A stretch of 64,000 nt of DNA from Pseudomonas nicosulfuronedens (GCF_005877905.1 NZ_SWDV01000003.1:267512-331511); one strand, 5' to 3'. Counted from the stretch's first letter, positions 26,553 to 35,524 are shown. A program made the numbers and translations. Notes: generated from the letters alone by a model not told the origin.

Positions 26553-26819
26553 TCACGCGGTCTTCGCCAGGATCGGTTCGTTCGCCACGGCGACCAGTAC
26601 CGGCCGGGCTAGTTGGTGTTTCACCGCCGGACGCGGCTGACGGCTGACCGAGGGGCGCCGGTCGGGGATGACCACGGCCGAGCCCGGCGAACGCAGGGTC
26701 AGTACGGCGATGCCGCCGGCCAGCAGCGTGGTAGCGAGCACGACGCTGGCCAGGGCGACGTACAGCAGCAGCTCCACCAGGGAGCCAACGAGCAGCAGGA
26801 AATCGAGAATGACTTGCAT
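26553..26819 (-). CDS. Small membrane protein, unknown
   Basis: An 88-residue protein with a long hydrophobic N-terminal region, best read as two close helices (about 3-22 and 24-42), and a basic proline-containing tail (PDRRPSVSRQPRPAVKHQL). AGAGGACACC precedes the ATG at 26819. Family not recognised. It ends 19 bases from the convergent crotonase gene. Confidence 0.6.
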   Translation of the reverse strand: MQVILDFLLLVGSLVELLLYVALASVVLATTLLAGGIAVLTLRSPGSAVVIPDRRPSVSRQPRPAVKHQLARPVLVAVANEPILAKTA

Positions 26820-26976
26820 GGTGGTGTCCTCTTGACGATCCGTTGGGGGCGTCTCGCGAGTAGCTTGTTCGCCCCTGCGGCCCGACTGCGGGGCCGGCGA
26901 ATCTCCTGCCAGCGAGTTGATGGGGCCAAGATGCCGCGCGCGGACTATCAAGAGAACTGAATGCGTCGACTGGTGA

Positions 26977-26995
26977 CTATCGACGTTATCGATAG
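26977..26995. repeat. Short perfect dyad upstream of nothing obvious
   Basis: CTATCGA (26977-26983) and TCGATAG (26989-26995) with a 5-base centre, in the spacer between the divergently oriented promoter end of the small membrane gene and the stop of the pseudouridine synthase. Could be an operator for the membrane protein gene (158 bp upstream of its ATG). No known factor assigned. Confidence 0.3.
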
Positions 26996-27067
26996 CGGCC
27001 GGAAGCCGCGAGTTAGAGAGGCGCCCTGGTTACTCGCGGGCGCCTGCGACCTTGGTCTGGTAGACGC

Positions 27068-27790
27068 TCAGAACTTCTCGCCCGGTTGCAGGAAGCGCCA
27101 CTGGCCGACGGGCAGCTTGCCCATGGCAACGCCGCCCAGGCGCAGGCGGCGGATCGACACGGCGTGCAGGCCGACGGCACGGCACATGGCGGCAATCTGG
27201 CCGGGGCGGAACTGCTTGCCGGCGAAGCGCAGGCGGTTTTCGCTCTGCCAGCTGACCTTCAGCGGCGGCAGCTCGCGGCCATCGATGAGCATGCCGCGGC
27301 AGAGACGCTTCAGGCCGTTGTCGGCGATCTGCCCGCTGACTTCGACCACGTACTCGTGCTCGATATTGTCCGCCTCGTCCACCAGCCGGCGCTGCACGCC
27401 GCGGCTCTGGGTGTAGACCAGCAGGCCGCTGGCATCGGTCTCCAGCACGGTGGTGTTGAACTGGTGGCCGAAGTGCTTGCGCAGCAGGCGCTGCTGCAGG
27501 TTGTCCTCGGTCCAGCGCTTGTCCGGCGTCAGCAGTTGTTGGGCGGAGTTGGCGCCGTTGCCGCTGCCCAGGCCGACCGGCTTGTGCACGAGGATGGTCA
27601 CCGGCGGAATCGGATCGGGAGAGGCGCCCGGCAGCAGTTCGATGCGCTGGGTGTCGACCTTGAACTGCGGCTCCTCCACGCGCTGGCCGTCGACCGTGAC
27701 CCAGCCACCCTCGATGTACAGCTCGGCGTCGCGGCGCGAACAGGGCAGCAGCTCGGCGAGGCGCTTGGACAGGCGGATGGCTTCGGACAT
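27068..27790 (-). CDS. RsuA/RluB/RluF-family RNA pseudouridine synthase
   Basis: A 240-residue enzyme: S4 RNA-binding domain at residues 1-55 (IRLSKRLAELLPCSRRDAELYIEGGWVTVDG), then the synthase domain. The catalytic Asp lies in LETDASGLLVYT, where the usual Arg before it is Glu. GLGSGNG replaces the GVVCT motif region. The start ATG at 27790 gives the proper S4 start. It should convert a uridine of rRNA to pseudouridine; RluF is the closest named guess but not certain. Confidence 0.82.
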   Translation of the reverse strand: MSEAIRLSKRLAELLPCSRRDAELYIEGGWVTVDGQRVEEPQFKVDTQRIELLPGASPDPIPPVTILVHKPVGLGSGNGANSAQQLLTPDKRWTEDNLQQRLLRKHFGHQFNTTVLETDASGLLVYTQSRGVQRRLVDEADNIEHEYVVEVSGQIADNGLKRLCRGMLIDGRELPPLKVSWQSENRLRFAGKQFRPGQIAAMCRAVGLHAVSIRRLRLGGVAMGKLPVGQWRFLQPGEKF

Positions 27791-27894
27791 TTCGGGTAAC
27801 CAGGCAGGGGAAAGCCGCCATTGTAACCGCAAGCCGGTGGAATGATCCGCGCCTTGGTCAGTCACAAGCTCAGACCAAGCAACGAGGAAGCGCG

Positions 27895-28518
27895 ATGCGG
27901 ATCACTCTGATCGACGGCCTGGGTTGGGACCTGGACGAACAGGGCAGCGGCGGCCTGATCAACCGGCGCGGCGAGAAGGTGCACCTGCGCCAGGGCGACA
28001 TGGACGGCGCCTGCGGGCCGTACTGCCTGGTGATGGCCATGCTCGCCCGCAACCAGTTGGCGCGGCGTCAGGCCAAGGGGTTGGCGCCGGTGGATTCGCG
28101 GACCCGCTACGGGCGGCTGATGGAGGCGCTGAACCAGCACGAGACGCTGGTGCGCGTCGGCACCACCGGCGCCGACCTGCTGGAGCTGCTCAAGGTCATC
28201 AGCGATAAGGAATATCGCGTCGAGCGCGGCAATGGTACGCGGATGGTCGAACTGACCCGGCGGCATCTGGAGGAGAACATTCCGGTGGTGTTGGGCTTCC
28301 ACGGGCGCAAGGCCAGCGATATCCGCCACTGGTGTCTGGCGGTGGGGATGAGCGAGGACGCCTTCTTCCTGCTCGATCCTGCCCATGACCTGCAGCGTGG
28401 GCTGGCCTGGAATGCGGTGCTCACCACCCAGGCCAATGGCTCGCGCTTCGGCTATCGCTACCTCAACGCGAAGGGTACCTGGGCGGTGACGCTCAAGGAG
28501 ATGGTCGCTCTGCTTTGA
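27895..28518 (+). CDS. Papain-like cysteine hydrolase candidate (C39-like)
   Basis: A 207-residue cytosolic protein (no signal peptide). MDGACGPYCLVMAML (36-50, C40) has the Q-x(6)-C-x-P pattern of papain-fold peptidases: Q33 is the oxyanion glutamine, C40 the nucleophile. RHWCLAVG gives H145 and FLLDPAHD gives D161, the order C-H-D expected. Between them lies a helical part (50-130). C39 peptidases have this layout and cut double-glycine leaders, but no bacteriocin or ABC partner is nearby. Family assignment is inference. The gene starts 104 bp from the divergent pseudouridine synthase. Confidence 0.55.
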   Translation: MRITLIDGLGWDLDEQGSGGLINRRGEKVHLRQGDMDGACGPYCLVMAMLARNQLARRQAKGLAPVDSRTRYGRLMEALNQHETLVRVGTTGADLLELLKVISDKEYRVERGNGTRMVELTRRHLEENIPVVLGFHGRKASDIRHWCLAVGMSEDAFFLLDPAHDLQRGLAWNAVLTTQANGSRFGYRYLNAKGTWAVTLKEMVALL

Positions 28519-28527
28519 GAGCGAGGC

Positions 28528-29136
28528 TCAGCGGGTGAAGCGGAACAGGTTGTAGCCGCCCAGTTGTTCGGGCACCAGCAGCACGAAGCCGTCGTAGGAG
28601 TTGCGCACCACGCCGACCACGTCGGTCTCGCGCGCCGCGGACTGCTCCAGCCCGCTATAGCCGACCTGTGGGTCGTCGTTGACCGAGGCGCCGCCGACGA
28701 ACACCAACTGCTTGTCATCCAGGCGCTGCAGGTAGCCGCTGATGCGCTGCGAGCCACTGGTCTTCTCCAGGAACAGGCCCTTGGGCGTTTGCCGCACCGA
28801 GCACTTGAAGTTCGGGTAGCCATACAGCGCCTGGGCTTCGAGTTGCACCGAACGGCATTTCCAGTTGCCGGTGAGGGCAGCATCGGTGAGCGGTTCCGGG
28901 TCTTCCAGCACGATGCGGTAGAGGTTCAGCGCTTCGTTGCGGGTGGTTTCGTCTTCGCTCTGCTGGAGCTGGTCGAGCAGTTGCCTGACCTGCGCGTCGA
29001 GGGTGGTCAGGCGTTGCTGGTCGGCGGCATTGACCACAGCCGGCCACACGATGGCAGCCTCTTCGGCGAAAGCCAGCGGGGAGAGCAGCAGGCCGGCAGT
29101 TAGCACGGCGGCAGTGAGGGAGCAGCGTTTGGACAT
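28528..29136 (-). CDS. DUF4893-type periplasmic protein
   Basis: A 202-residue exported protein: signal peptide 1-24 (LLLSPLAFA), then a helical region (LTTLDAQVRQLLDQLQQSEDE) and a beta-rich part with GNWKCRSVQL and VGVVRNSYDGFVLLVPEQLGGYNLFRFTR. The pattern fits DUF4893 proteins; function unknown. The start is the ATG at 29136 (one at 29145 is also possible). Convergent with the cysteine hydrolase candidate, with 9 bases between stops. Confidence 0.65.
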   Translation of the reverse strand: MSKRCSLTAAVLTAGLLLSPLAFAEEAAIVWPAVVNAADQQRLTTLDAQVRQLLDQLQQSEDETTRNEALNLYRIVLEDPEPLTDAALTGNWKCRSVQLEAQALYGYPNFKCSVRQTPKGLFLEKTSGSQRISGYLQRLDDKQLVFVGGASVNDDPQVGYSGLEQSAARETDVVGVVRNSYDGFVLLVPEQLGGYNLFRFTR

Positions 29137-29189
29137 CGTGTGCATTCCGTTGCGGTGAATGCCCACGGCTCATGCCGCGGGCGAGGGGA

Positions 29190-30299
29190 TCAGGGGGTGG
29201 TCTGGCCGGGGGATTCGACCGGCGGCGGGGTGGGGGCTTCGCGCTCGTGGACCCAGGACATGAACAGCTCGTAACCCAGGGCCAGTACCACCGGCCCGAC
29301 AAACAGGCCAATGATGCCGTTGCTGAGCATGCCGCCCAGGGCGCCGATCAGGATCACCGGCATCGGTACCTTGCCGCCGCGGCCGAACATCAGTGGCTTG
29401 AGCACGTTGTCGCTGAGGCCGCCGGCCATGGTCCATATCGTGAACAGGATGGCGACCAGCAGCGAATCGTTGGTCATGAACACATACACGATCGCCGGCA
29501 GGGTGATCAGCACGACCGGCAACTGGGTGATCCCCAGCAGCAGGACGCCCAGGGCCAGCAGGCCGGCTCCGGGGATGCCCATGACGACGAAGCCCAGGCC
29601 CAGAATCATCGTCTGGATGAAGGCAACGCCTACCACACCCTGGGCGACTGCCCGAATGGTACCGGTGCACAACTCGGCCAGCCCAGGCCCGCGCTCCGGG
29701 CCGGAGATGCGGATGGCGATGTCGCAGGAAGTTCGGTTACCCAGTTCGCCGTAGGCCATGATGATCCCGGCGATGACGAACGCCGCGAGGAACTGCATCA
29801 GGCCCATGCCGGCGCCAGCCGCCTGGCCGGCCAGGGTCTTGGCTACGCCCTGCAGGTGCGGGGCCATCTGGTGGACCACGCCCATGAAGTCGGTGGCGAC
29901 GCGGTTCCAGAAGGGATAGACGTACTGCCCGATCACAGGCCAGTTCTGCACCGAGTCCGGTGGCAGCGGGATCTGCAGGGTGCGGTTCTGGATGGCGTGG
30001 ACCAGGTCGCGTACCGAGTCGGCCATCGACATGCCGATCACCACCACCGGCACCAGCAGGATCACCAGGCCCAGGATCACGATCAGCGTTGCCGCGCTGT
30101 TCGTCCGACCACCCAGCCAGCCGCTGAGCAACTGGTGCAGCGGGTAGAGGGTGATGGCGAGGATCACCGACCAGAGCATCAGATCGAGGAAGGGATGGAA
30201 GATGCGGAAGCAGAACAGGGCCAGCAATAGAATCAGACCGGCACGGATCAGCACATCGAGCAGGTTGCGCGACAGCAGCTTTTCCGGGGAGGGCATCAT
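29190..30299 (-). CDS. AI-2E family transporter (PerM/YdiK-like)
   Basis: A 369-residue membrane protein with about eight helices. Family signatures are the early LLALFCFRIFHPFLDLMLWSVILA, the central QGVVGVAFIQTMILGLGF and the ending FMTNDSLLVAILFTIWTMAGGLSDNVLKPLMFGRG, GALGGMLSNGIIGLFVGPVVLALGY. Members range from AI-2 exporters to Na+/H+ antiporters; substrate cannot be told from sequence. The C-terminus is short and Pro-rich. It lies 53 bp upstream of the DUF4893 gene on the same strand and may be co-transcribed with it. Confidence 0.88.
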   Translation of the reverse strand: MMPSPEKLLSRNLLDVLIRAGLILLLALFCFRIFHPFLDLMLWSVILAITLYPLHQLLSGWLGGRTNSAATLIVILGLVILLVPVVVIGMSMADSVRDLVHAIQNRTLQIPLPPDSVQNWPVIGQYVYPFWNRVATDFMGVVHQMAPHLQGVAKTLAGQAAGAGMGLMQFLAAFVIAGIIMAYGELGNRTSCDIAIRISGPERGPGLAELCTGTIRAVAQGVVGVAFIQTMILGLGFVVMGIPGAGLLALGVLLLGITQLPVVLITLPAIVYVFMTNDSLLVAILFTIWTMAGGLSDNVLKPLMFGRGGKVPMPVILIGALGGMLSNGIIGLFVGPVVLALGYELFMSWVHEREAPTPPPVESPGQTTP

Positions 30300-30446
30300 G
30301 GGGGTGCTCCTTGCAAGGGGGCGCGATTCGGCCCAGTCCTAACTATCGGCGGACTCTGCCCGAGTGCAAGGTAATCAGGCAATAAAGCAGGATCGGTATT
30401 GCGGAGAGATCGTGAAAAACGCGGGAGGGAGCGGGGGAGGCGGGCA

Positions 30447-30467
30447 GCCTGCCGAGGGTCGGCAGGC
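30447..30467. terminator. Perfect 9-bp hairpin past a small gene
   Basis: Arms GCCTGCCGA (30447-30455) and TCGGCAGGC (30459-30467) with loop GGG, 15 bases beyond the stop of the minus-strand small gene. No T-run on that strand, so it is a hairpin stop or RNA-stabilising end rather than a classic terminator. Confidence 0.4.
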
Positions 30468-30481
30468 TTGCCAGCGGGGTA

Positions 30482-30673
30482 TTACTTCTTGCCGAGGCTG
30501 ATGTGGCGGCTCGGTGCGCCGTAGTTCTGACCGGTCACGCCCTTGGCGATCTGCTGGATCTCACCGCCGGAGTTCAGGAAGGCGGCGATCTGGGCTTCCA
30601 GCGCTTCGCTGGTCGCGGTCGCGGCGGGGGCCTTGGGGGCGGCTTTCTGGCGGGTGGAGGGCTTGGTAGTCAT
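30482..30673 (-). CDS. Small conserved protein with FLNSGGEIQQIAKG motif
   Basis: A 63-residue protein: Ala/Pro/Lys-rich disordered N-terminus, then LEAQIAAFLNSGGEIQQIAKGVTGQNYG and a basic tail. The helix-GG-x-h-x-x-h pattern resembles the C-terminal part of the RNA-polymerase-binding regulator SutA and similar short Pseudomonas proteins (AMEEFLARGGKVQEV in SutA, from memory). This suggests a related transcription-associated protein, which is inference. An ATG at 30682 is an alternative start. Divergent from the ABC transporter gene. Confidence 0.6.
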   Translation of the reverse strand: MTTKPSTRQKAAPKAPAATATSEALEAQIAAFLNSGGEIQQIAKGVTGQNYGAPSRHISLGKK

Positions 30674-30839
30674 ATCTGCCATACCTGTCTGCGCAAATTG
30701 GCCGCCCATTGTACATCAAACGAGCAGCTTTCGGGGCGCTTATGGAGCGAACGGTCCCGTTGCATTGCGTGAATCGTCTTTCGCGCGGTGCGTAATGGCG
30801 GTGCTACCCTCTGCCCATTCCGGCCGTTCAGAGCCCACC

Positions 30840-32609
30840 ATGTCCCTGTTGTCGTCCCGCCAGCGCAATGCCCTGCGCCTGGCTCGTTCGTTTCTCGCTC
30901 CCTACCGCTGGCGTGCCCTCGGTGCCTTGCTGGCGCTGCTGTTCACCGCGGCCATCACCCTGTCCCTGGGGCAGGGCATCCGCCTGCTGGTGGACCAGGG
31001 CTTCATCACCCAGTCCGAACAACTGCTCACCCGCGCCATCGTCATTTTCTTCCTGCTGGTGTTGTGCCTGGCGGTGGGTACCTTCGTGCGCTTCTACCTG
31101 GTGTCGTGGATCGGTGAGCGGTTCGTCGCCGACATCCGTCAGCGCGTGTTCGACCATCTGATCGAGTTGCACCCCGGCTTCTACGAGAACAATCGCTCCT
31201 CGGAGATTCAGTCGCGCCTGACCGCCGACACCACGCTACTGCAGTCGGTGATCGGCTCCTCGCTGTCCATGGCGCTGCGCAACGTGCTGATGCTGCTGGG
31301 CGGGATCATTCTGATGTTCTTCTCCAACGCCAAGCTGACCAGCATCGTGGTCGCTTCGCTGCCGTTGGTGATTGCGCCGATCCTGTTGTTCGGCCGTCGC
31401 GTGCGCAGCCTGTCGCGGCTCAGCCAGGACCGTGTGGCGGACGTCGGCAGCTATGTCGGCGAGTCTCTCGGCCAGATCAAGACGGTGCAGGCCTACAACC
31501 ACCAGGCACAGGACCGCGCGCGCTTCGGTCGCACGGTGGAAGACGCCTTCGACACCGCGCGCAAGCGCATCCTGCAGCGCTCCTGGCTGGTCAGCGTGGT
31601 GATCCTGCTGGTACTTGGCGCGGTCGGCGTGATGCTCTGGGTGGGTGGCATGGACGTGATCGCCGGGCGTATCAGCCCCGGCGACCTGGCGGCCTTCGTG
31701 TTCTATAGCCTGATCGTCGGCATGGCCTTCGGCACGCTCAGCGAAGTGATCGGCGAGCTGCAGCGCGCCGCCGGCGCTGCCGAGCGCATCGCCGAACTGT
31801 TGCGGGCGCGCAGCGAAATCCATGCGCCGGCCAGCGACTTGTTGCATTTGCCGGATCGCATCGCCGGAAGCATCGACCTGCAGGGCGTGCGTTTCGCCTA
31901 TCCGTCGCGCCCAGAGCAGTGGGCTATCGACGGCATCGATCTGCGCGTGGAGCCAGGCGAGACCCTGGCGCTGGTCGGCCCGTCGGGCGCCGGCAAATCC
32001 ACCCTGTTCGACCTGCTGCTGCGCTTCTACGACCCGCAGCAAGGGCGCATCCTGATCGACGGACAGCCCATTGTCCGGCTCGACCCGGCGGACCTGCGCC
32101 GCAGCTTCGCGCTGGTCTCGCAGAGCCCGGCGCTGTTCTTCGGCACGGTGGAAGAGAACATCCGCTACGGCCGCCCCGACGCCAGCGATGCTGAAGTCGA
32201 GGCCGCCGCCCGCACGGTCCATGCCCATGAGTTCATCCTGCGCCTGCCGCAGGGCTACCAGACGCATCTGGGCGAAAGCGGCCTGGGATTGTCCGGTGGC
32301 CAGCGCCAGCGTCTGGCGATTGCCCGTGCGTTGCTGGTGGACGCGCCTATCCTGTTGCTCGACGAGGCCACCAGTGCGCTGGATGCCGAGAGCGAGCACC
32401 TGATCCAGCAGGCACTGCCGGGACTGATGCGCGATCGCACCACGCTGGTGATCGCCCACCGCCTGGCCACGGTGCTCAACGCCGACCGCATCGCGGTGAT
32501 CGAGCACGGTCGCCTGGTGGCGCTGGGACGGCACGCCGAACTGGTGGTCAGCAACCCGTTGTATGCGCGTCTGGCGGAGCTTCAGTTCGGCCAGGCCGAG
32601 CATCTGTAG
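30840..32609 (+). CDS. MsbA-like ABC exporter (fused permease/ATPase)
   Basis: A 589-residue half-transporter: six membrane helices in residues about 20-310 and an ATPase domain in 350-580 with Walker A GPSGAGKST, signature LSGGQRQRLAIARAL, Walker B ILLLDEATSALD and switch IAHRLAT. Full length for the family. Type: lipid or multidrug exporter of the MsbA/LmrA kind; no lpxK follows, so it need not be the true MsbA. The stop TAG overlaps the first base of a REP sequence. Confidence 0.88.
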   Translation: MSLLSSRQRNALRLARSFLAPYRWRALGALLALLFTAAITLSLGQGIRLLVDQGFITQSEQLLTRAIVIFFLLVLCLAVGTFVRFYLVSWIGERFVADIRQRVFDHLIELHPGFYENNRSSEIQSRLTADTTLLQSVIGSSLSMALRNVLMLLGGIILMFFSNAKLTSIVVASLPLVIAPILLFGRRVRSLSRLSQDRVADVGSYVGESLGQIKTVQAYNHQAQDRARFGRTVEDAFDTARKRILQRSWLVSVVILLVLGAVGVMLWVGGMDVIAGRISPGDLAAFVFYSLIVGMAFGTLSEVIGELQRAAGAAERIAELLRARSEIHAPASDLLHLPDRIAGSIDLQGVRFAYPSRPEQWAIDGIDLRVEPGETLALVGPSGAGKSTLFDLLLRFYDPQQGRILIDGQPIVRLDPADLRRSFALVSQSPALFFGTVEENIRYGRPDASDAEVEAAARTVHAHEFILRLPQGYQTHLGESGLGLSGGQRQRLAIARALLVDAPILLLDEATSALDAESEHLIQQALPGLMRDRTTLVIAHRLATVLNADRIAVIEHGRLVALGRHAELVVSNPLYARLAELQFGQAEHL

Positions 32610-32683
32610 GAGCGAGCTTGCTCGCGAGCTGCTTAACTCCGGAGCGGCTGGAAAGCACGGCTCGCGAGCAGGCTCGCTCCCAC
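32606..32683. repeat. REP-type inverted pair after the ABC exporter
   Basis: GTAGGAGCGAGCTTGCTCGCGAG (from 32606) and its complement ending at 32683. The first copy includes the TAG stop of the exporter gene. A-rich sequence and a 6-bp hairpin follow; the hairpin would give a T-run only on the minus strand, so it is an antisense-direction terminator in a spacer with no minus-strand gene. Confidence 0.8.
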
Positions 32684-32767
32684 AAAAAAAGCCGGCGTTC
32701 GGCGGCTTGAGGCGCATCCTCGCATCAATGCGCGTAGAATGCCCGCCCCGTTCACGAGGTAAGCGTC

Positions 32768-33604
32768 ATGGCAGTCATAGGTCGGTTCAATTCGTTGCAG
32801 GTGGCCAAGCACACCGATTTCGGTCTTTACCTGGATGGCGAGAGCCATGGCGAAATCCTGCTGCCCAAGCGCTACGTGCCGAAGAACGAACCCACCGAAG
32901 TGGGCGACTGGCTCAACGTGTTCATCTATCTGGACAGCGAAGACCGCCTGATCGCCACCACCCAGAAGCCCAAGGTGCAGGTCGGCGGCTTCGCCAGCCT
33001 CAAGGTGGTGGAGGTCAACCGTGTCGGCCTGTTCCTCGACTGGGGCCTGCCCAAGGACCTGCTCCTGCCGCACTCCGAAGAGAAGCGCCCGCTGCAGGTT
33101 GGCGATTACTGCGTGGTTTACGTCTACCTCGACGAGCGCACCCGCCGTATCACCGCCACCGCGCGCCTGGACCGCTACCTGGATAACACGCCGGCACGCT
33201 ACAAGGCCGGCCAGCAGGTGGACCTGCTCGTCGTCGAGCGTACCGACCTGGGCTACAAGGCCATCATCGACGGCAAGCACTGGGGCCTGATCCACAAGAA
33301 CGAAGTCTTCAAGTTCATGCGCAATGGTCTGCGCGAGACCGGCTACATCAAGGAGATGCGTGCCGACGGCAAGATCAGCCTGAGCCTGCAACCGGCCGGC
33401 GCCGGTCTGTCCGACGCCCTCAGCGAGCAGATTCTCACTGCCTTGCGCGAAGCGGGTGGCACCCTGGCGCTCAGCGACAAGAGTCCGCCGGAACTCATCG
33501 CGCAGCAGTTTGGCGTCAGCAAGGGCAACTTCAAGAAGGCCATCGGCGGCCTGTTCAAGCAAGGCCTGATCGTCATCCACGACGATCGCATCGACCTGGC
33601 CTGA
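32768..33604 (+). CDS. CvfB-like RNA-binding protein
   Basis: A 278-residue protein with three S1-like beta-barrel modules (about 5-60, 68-130 and 145-215) and a C-terminal winged-helix (ILTALREAGGTLALSDKSPPELIAQQFGVSKGNFKKAIGGLFKQGLI). This is the CvfB family; S. aureus CvfB is an RNA-binding virulence regulator. GAGGTAA precedes the ATG at 32768. Role in Pseudomonas not established. Confidence 0.85.
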   Translation: MAVIGRFNSLQVAKHTDFGLYLDGESHGEILLPKRYVPKNEPTEVGDWLNVFIYLDSEDRLIATTQKPKVQVGGFASLKVVEVNRVGLFLDWGLPKDLLLPHSEEKRPLQVGDYCVVYVYLDERTRRITATARLDRYLDNTPARYKAGQQVDLLVVERTDLGYKAIIDGKHWGLIHKNEVFKFMRNGLRETGYIKEMRADGKISLSLQPAGAGLSDALSEQILTALREAGGTLALSDKSPPELIAQQFGVSKGNFKKAIGGLFKQGLIVIHDDRIDLA

Positions 33605-33623
33605 CGATCCACTCGCTGACGGC

Positions 33624-34037
33624 TCAGCCGCGCCCGCGAACGATGGACTCGGCCACCGCGCAACGCGGCTCGGCCGGGGCCAGCGAGCCCATGCGCTGCA
33701 GGTCGACTGGAGTGCCCGGTTCCGCTTTCAGCTGGCGGCGCAGGTCATCGAACACCCGGTCATGTTCCTTGCGAAAGCGCAGGACCGGCCCGCGACAGAC
33801 CTGCAGGCCGTGGCGGCGCAGCAGGCGCGTGGCACTGCCGGCGAAGTTGAAGGCAAGGTCGCCGGGCAGGTCGAAGCCGTCGTTGAAGGGCTGGCCGTCG
33901 ATCTCGCCATCCAGTTCGAACTTCACCAGGGCGTCGCGGCTGGCGGCGTTCTCCACCACGTAGCTCAAGCGGATGCGGTACTGCTGGCGGTCGAGGCCGG
34001 CGGTGGAGTGGATGGTGACCTGAGCGGGGACGGTCAT
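33624..34037 (-). CDS. DUF5064 family protein
   Basis: A 137-residue protein with a beta-sandwich-like pattern (QVTIHSTAGL, IRLSYVVEN, KFELDGEIDGQPFNDGFDLPGDLAFNFAGSATRLLRRHGL) and an R-rich helical end. DUF5064 is a Pseudomonas family of unknown function; the match is from memory. The ATG at 34037 has a strong AGGAGG ribosome site. Ends 19 bp from the convergent cvfB-like gene. Confidence 0.6.
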   Translation of the reverse strand: MTVPAQVTIHSTAGLDRQQYRIRLSYVVENAASRDALVKFELDGEIDGQPFNDGFDLPGDLAFNFAGSATRLLRRHGLQVCRGPVLRFRKEHDRVFDDLRRQLKAEPGTPVDLQRMGSLAPAEPRCAVAESIVRGRG

Positions 34038-34056
34038 TTTTCCTCCTGTAAAGCAG

Positions 34057-34083
34057 AAACCCGCGGCGGGGCTGCGGGTTTTT
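34057..34083 (-). terminator. Terminator of the arcD-type gene
   Basis: Arms at 34058-34064 (AACCCGC) and 34074-34080 (GCGGGTT) with T-runs on both sides, between the permease stop (34094) and the DUF5064 start (34037). Reads in either direction. Confidence 0.75.
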
Positions 34084-34093
34084 CGTATCGGGC

Positions 34094-35524
34094 TCAGAGG
34101 CTCAGTTGGCCCGAGTAGAGACCGTAGCTGGCGGCCAGTGTTGCGGCCAGCAGGACGGCAAGGATCAGCCATTCCGCCTTGCTGAAGACACGCTCGCCAC
34201 GCTCGCGCTTGGCCATGATGAACAGCACCACACCCGGCGTATAGAGCAGTGCCGAGAGCAGCAGGTGGTCCATGCCGCCGGCATATACCAGCCAGAGGCT
34301 GTAGACCAGAGCGATGGCGCCGATCACCAGGTCCTTGCGGCGTGCCCGCAGCAGGCCTTCGTAGCCCTCGCCGCGCAGGCTGAGCAGCACGGCGTAGCCG
34401 GCGGAGAACAGGTAGGGCAGCAGGGCCATGGAAGCGGCCAGGTACACCAGGCTGTGGTAGGTGCTGGCGGCGAACAGGGTGACGATGAGGAACACCTGCA
34501 CCGTGGCGTTGCTCAGCCAGAGCGCGTTGACCGGTACGTCCTCCTCGCTCTCGCGAGCGAGGAACTTCGGCATGGTGTGATCCTGGGCGGCGGCGAACAT
34601 GATCTCCGCGCTCAGCAGGATCCACGCCAGCAGCGCGCCGAACAGCGAGACGATCATCCCGGCGATGATCAGCACTGCGCCCCAGTGGCCCACCACGTGC
34701 TCCAGCACGTAGGCCATGGACGGGTTGGGCAGGCCGGCCAGTTGCGCCTGGTTCATCATGCCCATGGACAGCACGTTCACCAGCACCAGCAGCGCCATCA
34801 CCGAGACGAAGCCGATTACCGTGGCGGTGCCGACATCGGAGCGTTTCTTCGCGTGTCCCGAATACAGGTTGGCGCCTTCGATGCCAATGAACACCCAGAC
34901 GGTGATCAGCATCATGTTGCGCACCTGGCTCATTACGCTGTCGAAATCCACATGGCCGTGGCCCCAGAAATCGGCAGTGAACAGGTCCATGTCGAACGCC
35001 ACCAGGCCGATCAGGATGAACAGCACGATGGGCACGACCTTGGCGACCGTGGTGACCTGGTTGATGAAGGCCGCCTGCTTGATCCCGCGCAGGATCAGGA
35101 AGTGCAGGCTCCACAGCAGCAGGGACGAGCAGGCAAAGGCGATGAGGGTGTTGCCCTCGCCGAACACCGGGAAGAAGTAGCCCAGTGCGCTGAAGATCAG
35201 CACGAAGTAGCTGACGTTGCCCAGCATCGAGCTGATCCAGTAGCCCCAGGCCGAGTTGAAGCCGATGTAGTCGCCGAAGCCCGCCTTGGCATAGGCGTAG
35301 ACGCCCGCGTCCAGTTCCGGCTTGCGCTGCGACAGGCTCTGGAAGACGAAGGCCAGCATCAGCATGCCGACGCCGCTGATCGCCCAGCCGATGAGCACCG
35401 CGCCAGGGCTGGCGCTCTGCGCGACGCCCTGAGGCAGCGAGAAGATGCCGCCGCCGATCATGGAGCCGACCACCAGGGCGGTGAGGGCGGCCAAGCCGAG
35501 TTTCTGGTTGGGCGATGTGGACAT
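34094..35524 (-). CDS. APC-family amino acid antiporter (ArcD-like arginine/ornithine or lysine)
   Basis: A 476-residue permease with twelve or thirteen helices. The N-terminal motif GSMIGGGIFSLPQGVA and the second-half WVFIGIEGANLYSGHAKKRSDVG are those of basic amino acid antiporters (ArcD/LysI). No arcABC genes are next to it, so it is a separate arginine/ornithine or lysine antiporter rather than part of the deiminase operon. Promoter region lies within 35525-35715; no complete ANR box was found there. Confidence 0.82.
   Translation of the reverse strand: MSTSPNQKLGLAALTALVVGSMIGGGIFSLPQGVAQSASPGAVLIGWAISGVGMLMLAFVFQSLSQRKPELDAGVYAYAKAGFGDYIGFNSAWGYWISSMLGNVSYFVLIFSALGYFFPVFGEGNTLIAFACSSLLLWSLHFLILRGIKQAAFINQVTTVAKVVPIVLFILIGLVAFDMDLFTADFWGHGHVDFDSVMSQVRNMMLITVWVFIGIEGANLYSGHAKKRSDVGTATVIGFVSVMALLVLVNVLSMGMMNQAQLAGLPNPSMAYVLEHVVGHWGAVLIIAGMIVSLFGALLAWILLSAEIMFAAAQDHTMPKFLARESEEDVPVNALWLSNATVQVFLIVTLFAASTYHSLVYLAASMALLPYLFSAGYAVLLSLRGEGYEGLLRARRKDLVIGAIALVYSLWLVYAGGMDHLLLSALLYTPGVVLFIMAKRERGERVFSKAEWLILAVLLAATLAASYGLYSGQLSL

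Noticed and set aside
28560..29100. Plus-strand reading frame opposite the DUF4893 gene
   Set aside because: No ribosome site, biased composition, and the minus-strand gene has a clear signal peptide and domain.
30543..30839. N-terminal extension of the MsbA-like exporter
   Set aside because: It would run over the opposite-strand small gene, has no membrane or family pattern, and family members begin near MSLLSSRQRNALRL.
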